This document shows positions 8,266 to 14,383 of a DNA stretch of 16,720 bases, one piece after another. The stretch's first letter is position 1. Every line of letters starts with the position of its first letter. Below the pieces are notes generated by a model. The model saw nothing but the letters and a program-made list of their open reading frames with translations, did not search any database and had not been told where the DNA came from. The position numbers and the translations under genes were made by a program. Location of the stretch: positions 1 to 16,720 of the forward strand of contig JBBRHH010000059.1 of NCBI GenBank assembly GCA_038222915.1, in the 5' to 3' direction. Origin of the DNA: JBBRHH01 sp038222915. GTDB taxonomy: Bacteria; Planctomycetota; Phycisphaerae; Tepidisphaerales; Tepidisphaeraceae.

Positions 8266-9099
8266 TTACCAATAGCGGGCCATGTCGTCGAGGAAGCCGC
8301 GCTGGGCGGCGGGGGCGGCGGCGAGGAAGGGGACTTTTGCGCCCTGGTATCTGGCGAGGTTGAAGGGGAAGATTTCCTGCCCTTGCAGATCGCACATCAG
8401 GCCGCCGGCCTCTAGGACAATGGCGGCGGGGGCGGCGATGTCCCAGAGTTTTCCGTTCATGGTGACTGCGCCGTGGGCGATGCCCGCGCCGACCTGGACC
8501 GCTTCGAGGGCGGCCGATCCGATCATGCGAATTTTCCAGTTGGAATGGGTCAGCCAGCGGGGGATGAAGCCGGGGAGTTTGCCTTCCTTGTCGAGCAGAT
8601 TGCTGGTGAGCATGAGGATGGTTTTTTCGCTCAGCGGGGTGGTGAGGACGTGGAGGGGGCGATTGTCGAGCCATGCGCCCTGGCCGGCGGCGGCGGCGTA
8701 CATCTGGTCGCGGGTGACGTCGAAGACGACGCCGAGGATGGGCTGGCCTTTGTCGAGGAGGCCGATGCAGACGGCGAAGTTTCCGAACTGGCTGATGAAG
8801 TTGTTGGTGCCGTCGATGGGGTCGATGACCCAGACGCGGCCGTTGGGGTCGGGGGCGTCGAAGGTGATTTCGAGGCCTGTCTCGCTTTCTTCGCCGATGA
8901 TGCCGTCGGTGGGGAATCGGCGGCGCAGGGCGGCGACGATGAAGCGCTGGCTGGCGCGGTCGGCGTCGGTGACGGCCTCGGCCTGTGCGGCGGCGTGGGT
9001 CTTGGTGAGACGTTCGACTTTGCCGTAGTGGTCGAGAACGATTTTGCCCGCGCCGCGGGCGAGATCGATGGCGAATTGGAGGTCGTGCTGGAGGGTCAT
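8266..9099 (-). CDS. Inositol monophosphatase family phosphatase (HisN/SuhB-like)
   Basis: A 277-aa cytoplasmic Mg2+-dependent phosphatase. The family motifs are complete: GEES (69-72, metal-binding Glu), WVIDPIDGTNNF (90-101, the DPxDGT motif) and the C-terminal KLWDIAAPAAIVLEAGG with Asp220. The length matches the family. Substrates in the family include inositol phosphate, histidinol phosphate and 3'-phosphoadenosine 5'-phosphate; the sequence alone does not say which applies, and no his genes are adjacent. ATG 9099 (MTLQHDLQFAIDLARGAGK) is chosen because family similarity begins there, although no ribosome-binding site precedes it. The same frame stays open upstream to 10215 across repeat-rich DNA, so automated tools may predict a protein of about 640-650 aa. 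I regard that extension as non-coding. Confidence 0.88.
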   Translation of the reverse strand: MTLQHDLQFAIDLARGAGKIVLDHYGKVERLTKTHAAAQAEAVTDADRASQRFIVAALRRRFPTDGIIGEESETGLEITFDAPDPNGRVWVIDPIDGTNNFISQFGNFAVCIGLLDKGQPILGVVFDVTRDQMYAAAAGQGAWLDNRPLHVLTTPLSEKTILMLTSNLLDKEGKLPGFIPRWLTHSNWKIRMIGSAALEAVQVGAGIAHGAVTMNGKLWDIAAPAAIVLEAGGLMCDLQGQEIFPFNLARYQGAKVPFLAAAPAAQRGFLDDMARYW

Positions 9100-9150
9100 T
9101 GGTGGGGGGAGGATACTGCGCGAGGCGATGGGAGGGTAGGAGGGAGGGAG

Positions 9151-9182
9151 AGCGACGAAGCGACGTAGCGACGAAGTGACGG
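9151..9182. repeat. 8-bp tandem repeat, four copies (AGCGACGA type)
   Basis: Consecutive units AGCGACGA, AGCGACGT, AGCGACGA and AGTGACGG, flanked by GGAGGG-rich sequence. A second block of the same unit lies at 9512-9535, on the other side of the 11-bp array. Probably a dispersed genomic repeat. Confidence 0.85.
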
Positions 9183-9371
9183 AGGGGAAGACGCGGCGCG
9201 GAGGTACTGAGGCATGCAGGGATGAAGGGATTGAGGCACCTTTGGCGGGTGATTTTTGTGTGCGCGGGTGCGCACAATTGGGTTGGATGTCGGTTTCTGG
9301 GGTGGTGGTTTTTGCAAGTGATTGTTTTGCATGGGGTTGGGATATGGTGGGGGTGGCGAATGGTCGTTTCA

Positions 9372-9481
9372 AACCGACCACTAACCGACCACCAACCGAC
9401 CTGTAACCGACCACCAATCGACCACTAACCGACCTGTGACCGACCAGCAAACGACTACTAACCGACCACCAACCGACACAG
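9372..9481. repeat. 11-bp tandem array, ten copies (AACCGACCACC type)
   Basis: Ten units of exactly 11 bp with no insertion or deletion. Most start AACCGACC, followed by ACT, ACC or TGT; the variants include AATCGACCACT, GACCGACCAGC and AAACGACTACT. The core CGAC (or CGACC) recurs every 11 bp, so it faces nearly the same side of the DNA helix. There are no spacers, so it is not a CRISPR array. It could be an iteron-like binding array or a neutral tandem repeat. Confidence 0.9.
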
Positions 9482-9511
9482 GGGGAAAGGAGGCAGTGAG
9501 GGGAGGAGGGA

Positions 9512-9535
9512 AGCGACGAAGCGACGGAGCGACGA
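9512..9535. repeat. 8-bp tandem repeat, three copies (AGCGACGA type)
   Basis: Units AGCGACGA, AGCGACGG and AGCGACGA, the same family as the block at 9151-9182. The two blocks lie on either side of the 11-bp array and both neighbour GGGAGGAGGG-like sequence. Confidence 0.8.
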
Positions 9536-9639
9536 AGGGGGGAGAGGGAATGGCCGGGGTGCGTTGGCCAACGAAGGGCCAAGTTCCAATGGCCAGGGTT
9601 GGGTCGTTTTGACGGTGTGAGACTTTGGCGCGGGGGGGA

Positions 9640-9681
9640 GCGAGAAGATTGATTCTCGCGCAGAGGCGCAGAGGCGCGGAG
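9640..9681. repeat. Hairpin followed by 8-bp tandem repeat (GCGCAGAG type)
   Basis: GCGAGAA (9640-9646), a six-base loop, and TTCTCGC (9653-9659) form a perfect seven-pair stem. Its right arm runs into three 8-bp units, GCGCAGAG, GCGCAGAG and GCGCGGAG (9658-9681). Similar CGCAGAGGCGCAGAG strings are, as far as I know, widespread dispersed repeats in environmental bacteria, including planctomycetes. Confidence 0.75.
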
Positions 9682-9881
9682 AGGGGACCGAGCGGGAAGC
9701 GATGAAGGGGGAGAGGGGCTGATACCTGATTTTGGAGTGTGGAAGGTGGAATGACGGGCGGGTTTTGGGGTGGCGGTGTGCGCAAAAATTGTGTTTGGGT
9801 TGTTTGAAATGGTGGGTGGGGAATTCAAGTGTTGGTTTGGGCTATGTTTATGATTTGCGGGGCAATTTTTTTGGGCCAGAA

Positions 9882-9991
9882 AACCGACCCCAAAGCGACA
9901 TGGAACCGACCCCGTACCGTCCCTCAAACGGTACTGAACCGACATGGAAACGACCGTTTTTGACCGAGTTTCGACACTAAAGCGACGGGGT
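9882..9991. repeat. Second, degenerate array with 11-bp period
   Basis: Ten consecutive 11-bp steps in phase: AACCGACCCCA, AAGCGACATGG, AACCGACCCCG, TACCGTCCCTC, AAACGGTACTG, AACCGACATGG, AAACGACCGTT, TTTGACCGAGT, TTCGACACTAA, AGCGACGGGGT. It shares the AACCGACC core with the array at 9372-9481 but its units have drifted further. The last three units are the least convincing. The length of 110 bp equals that of the first array. Confidence 0.7.
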
Positions 9992-9993
9992 AC

Positions 9994-10021
9994 TTGAGAC
10001 TGGAAACTCGAGACTGGAAAC
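9994..10021. repeat. 14-bp direct duplication (TTGAGACTGGAAAC)
   Basis: TTGAGACTGGAAAC (9994-10007) is followed immediately by TCGAGACTGGAAAC (10008-10021), identical except at the second base. It directly follows the degenerate 11-bp array. Confidence 0.85.
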
Positions 10022-10044
10022 TTGGGGCGGAGGGGGGAGAAGTT

Positions 10045-10077
10045 GAACCACTGAGAGCACGGAGAACACGGAGAAGA
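10045..10077. repeat. CCACTGAGAGCACGGAGAACACGG-type dispersed repeat
   Basis: Contains two 9-bp units, GAGCACGGA and GAACACGGA (10055-10072), inside a GAACCACTGAGAG lead-in and a GAAGA tail. Strings of this kind recur in intergenic DNA of many environmental bacteria, a known but poorly explained repeat type. The statement of wider occurrence is from memory, not from a search. Confidence 0.65.
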
Positions 10078-10193
10078 GGGGATTTTGGTTAGGCCGGGCG
10101 GGGTTGTTGGGTGGATTGGAATTTTGGCCGGGGAGTGCTGGGGTTTGCTGAGTTGGCCGTGCTGGTGGTTGAGGATTTTTTGCATTGGATGGC

Positions 10194-10266
10194 CCTCCTT
10201 GATCGTTTGCGTCAACCGATCTTCATACTTAACATCATGCTATCATGGTCCGGGCTGCGGTGTCAA
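10194..10266 (-). promoter_or_regulatory. Strong minus-strand promoter and ribosome-binding site with no recognisable gene
   Basis: On the minus strand TTGACA (10266-10261, perfect) is followed after 18 bp by TAGCAT (10242-10237), preceded by TGA as an extended -10. Transcription would start near 10230. AAGGAGG lies at 10200-10194 and ATG at 10185, eight bases further. The frame from this ATG encodes MQKILNHQHGQLSKPQ, then repeat-derived low-complexity sequence, and stays open into the phosphatase gene. The signals may drive the phosphatase gene through a long leader or be left over from a lost gene. Confidence 0.5.
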
Positions 10267-10407
10267 GTAAATGTTTGGGTTTCGGATGTTTTTTTAGCTC
10301 GTGGTTTTGGGTAAGGGCCGGGGAGTTGGCGCGGTGGGGTTTCGGGGTGGGCCGGGGATAATGTGGGTGGCTTGAGGTTGGACCTAATGCGATGCTACGA
10401 TTTTGTC

Positions 10408-10620
10408 ATGGGCAGTCTTTCTGAAATCGAGGCGGCGATCGAGCAATTGCCGGTGCGCGACCTCGAGGAGCTTGCGACGTGGCTTGCGTCTCATCGGTTG
10501 CGATTGAAGGAATCAGTCCCGGTAGGCGCGGGTCACTTCGATGTTGCCCGCGTGCCATGTCCGATAAGTGTTGAAGTGACGTGGAAGCTTTACTTGGAAG
10601 CTTTGTTCAGTTTCAAATAG
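10408..10620 (+). CDS. Antitoxin-like small protein, no toxin partner seen
   Basis: A 70-aa protein. Residues 1-35 (MGSLSEIEAAIEQLPVRDLEELATWLASHRLRL) resemble small proteins that precede RelE/ParE-type toxin genes, with the pattern I-E-x-A-I-x-x-L-P-x-x-x-L-x-x-L-x-x-W-L. This is recognition of a pattern, not a firm family call. The C-terminal half (HFDVARVPCPISVEVTWKLYLEALFSFK) looks unlike the usual acidic linker, so the gene may be frameshifted or fused to other sequence. No toxin gene follows: the next gene is convergent from 10865. ATG 10408 is chosen because the pattern begins there. It has no ribosome-binding site, and a weak TTGAGG-N18-TACGAT promoter ends seven bases before it, so translation may be leaderless. 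GTG 10363 is the alternative start. Confidence 0.5.
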   Translation: MGSLSEIEAAIEQLPVRDLEELATWLASHRLRLKESVPVGAGHFDVARVPCPISVEVTWKLYLEALFSFK

Positions 10621-10664
10621 TTGCCAAGTTCTCGTTGCCATCCATTATTGGCTGAGCACCGTAG

Positions 10665-10865
10665 CTATTTCGACTTCTTGATGCGGCGAGCAACTCGACC
10701 AGCTATGGGACTCAAGCGATGCCGAATTCCCGTATAAATCTTTTCGACGTCTGTAGTCCGTTTCGACGCCTTTAGCAAAGATATGGCTGAAGCTTCTTGT
10801 TCGGCAATGATTCTAAATTTTCGAGCCAATGCTTGCTCCTTGATAGAACGTTTGTATGGGGTCAT
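10665..10865 (-). CDS. Small basic hypothetical protein at the end of the island operon
   Basis: A 66-aa, strongly basic protein that I do not recognise. It begins MTPYKRSIKEQALARKFRIIAEQEASAIS and ends with a cluster RVARRIKKSK, mostly helical in appearance, with no membrane segment. The ATG at 10865 lies 26 bp after the stop codon of the nitrilase-like gene on the same strand, so it could be the last gene of that transcript. A ribosome-binding site is weak (GACGAG about nine bases upstream). The basic composition would fit nucleic-acid binding or an accessory subunit, but this is speculation. It could also be a chance open frame. Confidence 0.45.
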   Translation of the reverse strand: MTPYKRSIKEQALARKFRIIAEQEASAISLLKASKRTTDVEKIYTGIRHRLSPIAGRVARRIKKSK

Positions 10866-10891
10866 TTAAACATCTCGTCACTAAAAATCAA

Positions 10892-12634
10892 TTATCGAGT
10901 GGACAACTGCTGCCCTTCATTTAGAACCAGCGGGTTTTTTGGAAAAACAGGCCGAACCCCAACCAATCGTAACGATCCCGTCGTGCCGCCGTCGCCGCGC
11001 CCATCGGCAGTCCATTCCTCCTTGTACGTATTTGATATCGAAAGGACAATTGCTTCTGCACCCGGCGGCAGCTCGATCTCGCGCATCCCAGTTGGATCCT
11101 TCCACATTGCAATAGATCGAGTCGACTTTTCCGAAGACACCTGTCTTGACAATTCCGTCATGCCAAGACTTGTGATCGATAAGACCGAACAGCCCGGGTC
11201 ATCTGCAAGCACCGTGGCAGATCGCTCCGCCCAGCGTCCTTTGATTTGTGGTCCGTCCAATAAAAGTGCAATTACTAAATTAGGTCCAACCGCACGTACC
11301 AAATCACCCACAGGGTCTGGCCGTGCCAAGTCCTCGCAAATTAGCACCGTAAACGTCAGCCAAGATTCGGCAGCGATAAAGGAGATCTCGCGCGGCTTAA
11401 CCGAAGTTGACTCCCACCAAATTTTTCCCGGATCGAGAACAGCGCCGAGGCCGTAGCGCTGAATTTGCCTGTCCTCCAAGAACCACCGATGATGTTTATC
11501 TTGGCGCGATTCAGTTGCTATCCGATCCACGCCAGACACGACCGTGCATACATTAACGTAATTTTCACCGTGACCACGGAGCTTTGGAGCTTCGGAAATT
11601 CCGCTTACAAGTAGTCCAACATGTTCCATGACTTGATCTCGAACGAGCTTGTACTGCGTTGGATTCAAAGCGAGCTCGGGAAATATGATTCCGTCTACTT
11701 TCCCAACTTCACTTGACGCCTGAACCACCATTTTTGCAATCCTTTTCGCGAATCCCTTATCCGTCTTTCGCGGAACATAGGTAAAGAAACGGCAGCTTGG
11801 AGCGAGCTTCCGAACCCGTTCAATCATGACTGGCCGAAATTGCCGTTGATCAATCTGCAGAGGCCACGGAATCACCAGCAGATTCAAATGTTCGCCAAAG
11901 CGCCTCTTTTCGCTGGATAGATCCGTATCAGAGTTCTCAAGCCAGCGAGCCTGAACTGCTGCTCCACGAACAAGCGCTAGGTTGTGAGTCATCGACCGAA
12001 ACGTTATCCCGTTACTTGGCGTATGGAGTTTAGGCAACACCACGGCCCGGTAAGGGTCGATACCCTTACATAATGAGGCGGGTCGGTTGTTTTCCAAACA
12101 GGTGTCGAGAAGCGTATGACAAAGTATTTGGAATTCATCTCGCTCTTCCAGGGCATCCTCATCCCGGCTCTTTGTTGGAGGTACTCCTGCACCGGAGGAT
12201 GCCTCGTCCGCTAATGCGCATAACTCGAGCAATGCCTGCCAGAGTGCACGGGTCCGTACGACGGCGCGAATTTTTGTCTTCGCGTGGCTCTTTATAATTC
12301 TCCAAAGATCGCGCACTCGTGGTAGGGGAGCATTTGATACACTCGAAGTTCGCCAACAGAGAAGATTGTCCACACCACTCTCTTCGCCACGCGCTTGTTC
12401 TCGAATATGTTCTGCCCACTTGTCTCGGCTAAGGCCTTTAGGAGGCCAGCTAAACGATTCAACCGCCATTATATAGGCACCAGATTCGGAAAGTACGGTT
12501 CCAACCATTGCGAACACGTCTGGTGGCCAACATAACAATTCTATCTCTAACGGGCCATCGCAGTTCCACCGCTTATCCGTTAAAGAATCGAGTACTTGGC
12601 CAATGCTAGCTTCCGTCACGCCTGATCCACTCAT
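10892..12634 (-). CDS. Large protein with C-terminal nitrilase (carbon-nitrogen hydrolase) domain
   Basis: A 580-aa protein. Residues about 248-510 look like a nitrilase-superfamily domain with the triad visible: Glu320 in IIFPELAL, Lys380 in QDKHHRW and Cys433 in VLICEDL, followed by the R-x-A-x-x-x-x-D-D-x-x-C-S-V-L-S-I-T-S strand. These enzymes hydrolyse or condense amides and nitriles through the cysteine. Residues 1-247 are a separate region of unknown fold containing IELLCWPPDVFAMVGTVLSESGAYI. At 580 aa the protein is about twice the usual length. ATG 12634 has GAGGAAA seven bases upstream. It lies 40 bp after the nucleosidase-like gene on the same strand. Nitrilase domains are fused to reverse transcriptases in DRT type 1 antiphage systems; here no RT is present. 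The substrate is unknown. Confidence 0.75.
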   Translation of the reverse strand: MSGSGVTEASIGQVLDSLTDKRWNCDGPLEIELLCWPPDVFAMVGTVLSESGAYIMAVESFSWPPKGLSRDKWAEHIREQARGEESGVDNLLCWRTSSVSNAPLPRVRDLWRIIKSHAKTKIRAVVRTRALWQALLELCALADEASSGAGVPPTKSRDEDALEERDEFQILCHTLLDTCLENNRPASLCKGIDPYRAVVLPKLHTPSNGITFRSMTHNLALVRGAAVQARWLENSDTDLSSEKRRFGEHLNLLVIPWPLQIDQRQFRPVMIERVRKLAPSCRFFTYVPRKTDKGFAKRIAKMVVQASSEVGKVDGIIFPELALNPTQYKLVRDQVMEHVGLLVSGISEAPKLRGHGENYVNVCTVVSGVDRIATESRQDKHHRWFLEDRQIQRYGLGAVLDPGKIWWESTSVKPREISFIAAESWLTFTVLICEDLARPDPVGDLVRAVGPNLVIALLLDGPQIKGRWAERSATVLADDPGCSVLSITSLGMTELSRQVSSEKSTRSIAMWKDPTGMREIELPPGAEAIVLSISNTYKEEWTADGRGDGGTTGSLRLVGVRPVFPKNPLVLNEGQQLSTR

Positions 12635-12674
12635 GACATTTCCTCGGATGAAGTTATGATCTCATCGTAACGAC

Positions 12675-13397
12675 TTATAGATTTAGTAGAGCCCGCGTTA
12701 TCTTCAACGTTGATGTCAATGCGGAACGTGAATTCCCTACCTGATCGTCATCAAGACCAATTGTATTGGAGACTGCTTTTACCGCGATAAACTCAGGCGG
12801 AGCCATTGGATATAGCCGGCAAAAGGCGTAGAATTGGCCGACCTCCATTTCCACGAGATCTGTTTTGATTGCGACGTGCTGGTCGTAGTAGCGACGAAGC
12901 CCGCCATAGGAAAGAGGGTATGACCCGTCCTTCAATTTGGGTGAAAAGCCGTAAAAGAAGTCGGTCGATACCGACGTGGTTGATTCAAAGGGGCCCAAGT
13001 CGGACCAATGCGGAAACAAGGGTTGCGACAATCCTTCATTGTCTAAGCCTGTGCCAGCAATCCAAGCTTGTGAAACTAGGTATGCTTGTCCAACTGATGA
13101 CCGTGAGCCTTCCATGCGGCCAGCGGTTCCAACCAATATGATCTGCTTTATGACGTCGCCCGAGAAGATCTCCCATAACAGTGGCTCGAGACAACCTGTT
13201 CCGATTCCTGTCAGGATCAACAACGCGTCGTGGATATGCCAGAACTCGTAGCATCTAAACTTAAATGCTGAACTACCGACGATCAAACCGACATCTGCGA
13301 ATGCTGAGAGAAGCAACTCACGGTCCTCTCCGCAACATATAATGCACTTTTGTCGGAGCAATTCGGTCGACGCGTTTGTGTTCGGCCCAAGCAACAT
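12675..13397 (-). CDS. Nucleoside phosphorylase / nucleosidase-fold protein
   Basis: A 240-aa protein with the PNP/MTAN fold signature: ALLILTGIGTGCLEPLL (about 58-74), KQIILVGTAGRM (about 84-95), TDLVEMEVGQFYAF (about 179-192; compare VEMEGAA in MTAN) and FIAVKAVSNTIG (about 203-214). Such enzymes cleave the N-glycosidic bond of nucleosides with phosphate or water. The canonical catalytic Asp of the VSD motif is Asn here (VSN), as in the position used by Asn in trimeric PNPs, so the activity may differ. ATG 13397 is the only start after an in-frame stop; it lacks a clear ribosome-binding site. It follows the peptidase gene by 62 bp and precedes the nitrilase gene by 40 bp. PNP-fold proteins are known effectors in some conflict systems; a role here is inferred. 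Confidence 0.72.
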   Translation of the reverse strand: MLLGPNTNASTELLRQKCIICCGEDRELLLSAFADVGLIVGSSAFKFRCYEFWHIHDALLILTGIGTGCLEPLLWEIFSGDVIKQIILVGTAGRMEGSRSSVGQAYLVSQAWIAGTGLDNEGLSQPLFPHWSDLGPFESTTSVSTDFFYGFSPKLKDGSYPLSYGGLRRYYDQHVAIKTDLVEMEVGQFYAFCRLYPMAPPEFIAVKAVSNTIGLDDDQVGNSRSALTSTLKITRALLNL

Positions 13398-13459
13398 GGT
13401 GTCACGGTCGTTAAAACATTAGCCCCATTTTGTATCTACGATCTCGGGGACGAACGAGG

Positions 13460-14383
13460 CTAGCTAAAGAGGCGTTTTGGAAGGGCAAGAATATGAATAG
13501 ACATGAGAAAGGTCTGGGGCGAGTTATGTAGTCGACGAACGCAGATTCGGCACGGCAAAACAACACTCGAACTTCCCGAGGTGATGTCCAATTCAACCTC
13601 GCTCTTAGCTTCTTCCCACAAGCCGCCTTTGTCCGTTATCCCCCAAATTGTGAGAAGCTGCGACTTTTTCTCGTCAGTCGCGCCTTTCGAATGCGCTCCG
13701 AAGCGAACTACCGCCTGTGTCCCCCATGCGTGGTTGTCGATCACGCTTAAGCCACGTTCTGTCTTTCGCACGAGTGCGAGGACGCCAGACCCATTGCCTG
13801 CGATCGAGGACATGTCCGACATCTTCAAGCGACGAAGGAAGACATCCGCAGAAACTTGTGCAGTTAAAATTGCGTCAGCGATTGTATCAAGTTGAAAGAT
13901 GTTCCCGGTTAGTATGGACATCATTAATTGTGTCGGCAGAAGGATCAGCCGTGCGATATCGTAACACGCCATTTCTAGTTCACCATCTACGGCGGGCGGT
14001 GGCCTTTGCTGCCGCCTCGCTTCGTTAATAAAGAGAGCATGGGCTATTTCGTGAGCTACTATAAGCCTTAAATGTGACTTAAGAGCTACCCAGGCTACTC
14101 CGTCCAATGGGATTCTTTTGCCAGTAGGAAATGCATCCGCTTGTTGAGCGTCTGCGTTAATCCAAATTACATATGAGTTCCCCAAATCCTCCAAGCCAGC
14201 GGTTGAAAATAACGGCTCGAATATTAACGCAGCCACTCCCGCTTCGCGTGCTACTGGTGACAAAGGAATCGGCCATCGATTATCACCGGCCGCCGCGCCG
14301 AGTCGTGTCGCCTCCTCGGAAATGAGATCCATGAGTGTTCGCAACGAGTCTTTGGTCGACTTTCGACGTATCTTAGCCATCAT
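13460..14383 (-). CDS. M78/ImmA-IrrE-like zinc metallopeptidase
   Basis: A 307-aa protein. The zinc-binding motif is LRLIVAHEIAHALFINEARR (HEIAH, His111-His115). The third ligand is probably Glu137 in GELEMACYDIARLILLP, matching the E-x-x-C-x-x-I-A-x-x-L-L-P pattern of the ImmA/IrrE (M78) family. Those peptidases cleave repressors or activators in mobile elements and stress responses. The C-terminal 130 residues are of unknown fold. No helix-turn-helix domain and no adjacent repressor gene are visible. The start ATG 14383 overlaps the stop codon of the HD gene as ATGA, so translation is coupled; a longer reading from 14419 (MGSPTLPERRSG) would overlap the HD gene by 40 bases and is less likely. 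Alternatively ATG 14380 may be used. Confidence 0.75.
   Translation of the reverse strand: MMAKIRRKSTKDSLRTLMDLISEEATRLGAAAGDNRWPIPLSPVAREAGVAALIFEPLFSTAGLEDLGNSYVIWINADAQQADAFPTGKRIPLDGVAWVALKSHLRLIVAHEIAHALFINEARRQQRPPPAVDGELEMACYDIARLILLPTQLMMSILTGNIFQLDTIADAILTAQVSADVFLRRLKMSDMSSIAGNGSGVLALVRKTERGLSVIDNHAWGTQAVVRFGAHSKGATDEKKSQLLTIWGITDKGGLWEEAKSEVELDITSGSSSVVLPCRICVRRLHNSPQTFLMSIHILALPKRLFS

Larger units (their letters stand above)
9100..10407. other. Repeat-rich intergenic region without a convincing gene
   Basis: About 1.3 kb between the phosphatase gene and the antitoxin-like gene. I see no protein family in any frame. Open frames exist only because the repeats are poor in stop codons. 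The region collects several unrelated short tandem repeat types, listed separately, in strongly purine-biased DNA (GGAGGG, GAGGGG runs). The stretch 10022-10180 holds only the 9-bp repeat and G-rich sequence. The stretch 10186-10270 holds a minus-strand promoter and ribosome-binding site. It separates the GC-rich core genes from the lower-GC island to the right. Confidence 0.75.

Noticed and set aside
8473..9168. Plus-strand acidic open frame opposite the phosphatase
   Set aside because: Asp/Glu/Gly-rich shadow of a gene with complete family motifs on the other strand.
9372..9481. Possible CRISPR array
   Set aside because: Units are 11 bp and directly adjacent, with no unique spacers and no cas genes nearby.
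9100..10215. N-terminal extension of the phosphatase frame by up to about 370 codons
   Set aside because: The added residues derive from short DNA repeats and G-rich tracts, and the family domain is complete from 9099.
10797..11456. Plus-strand open frame of 219 codons inside the nitrilase gene
   Set aside because: No recognisable motif, and the opposite strand encodes the conserved triad and a good ribosome-binding site.
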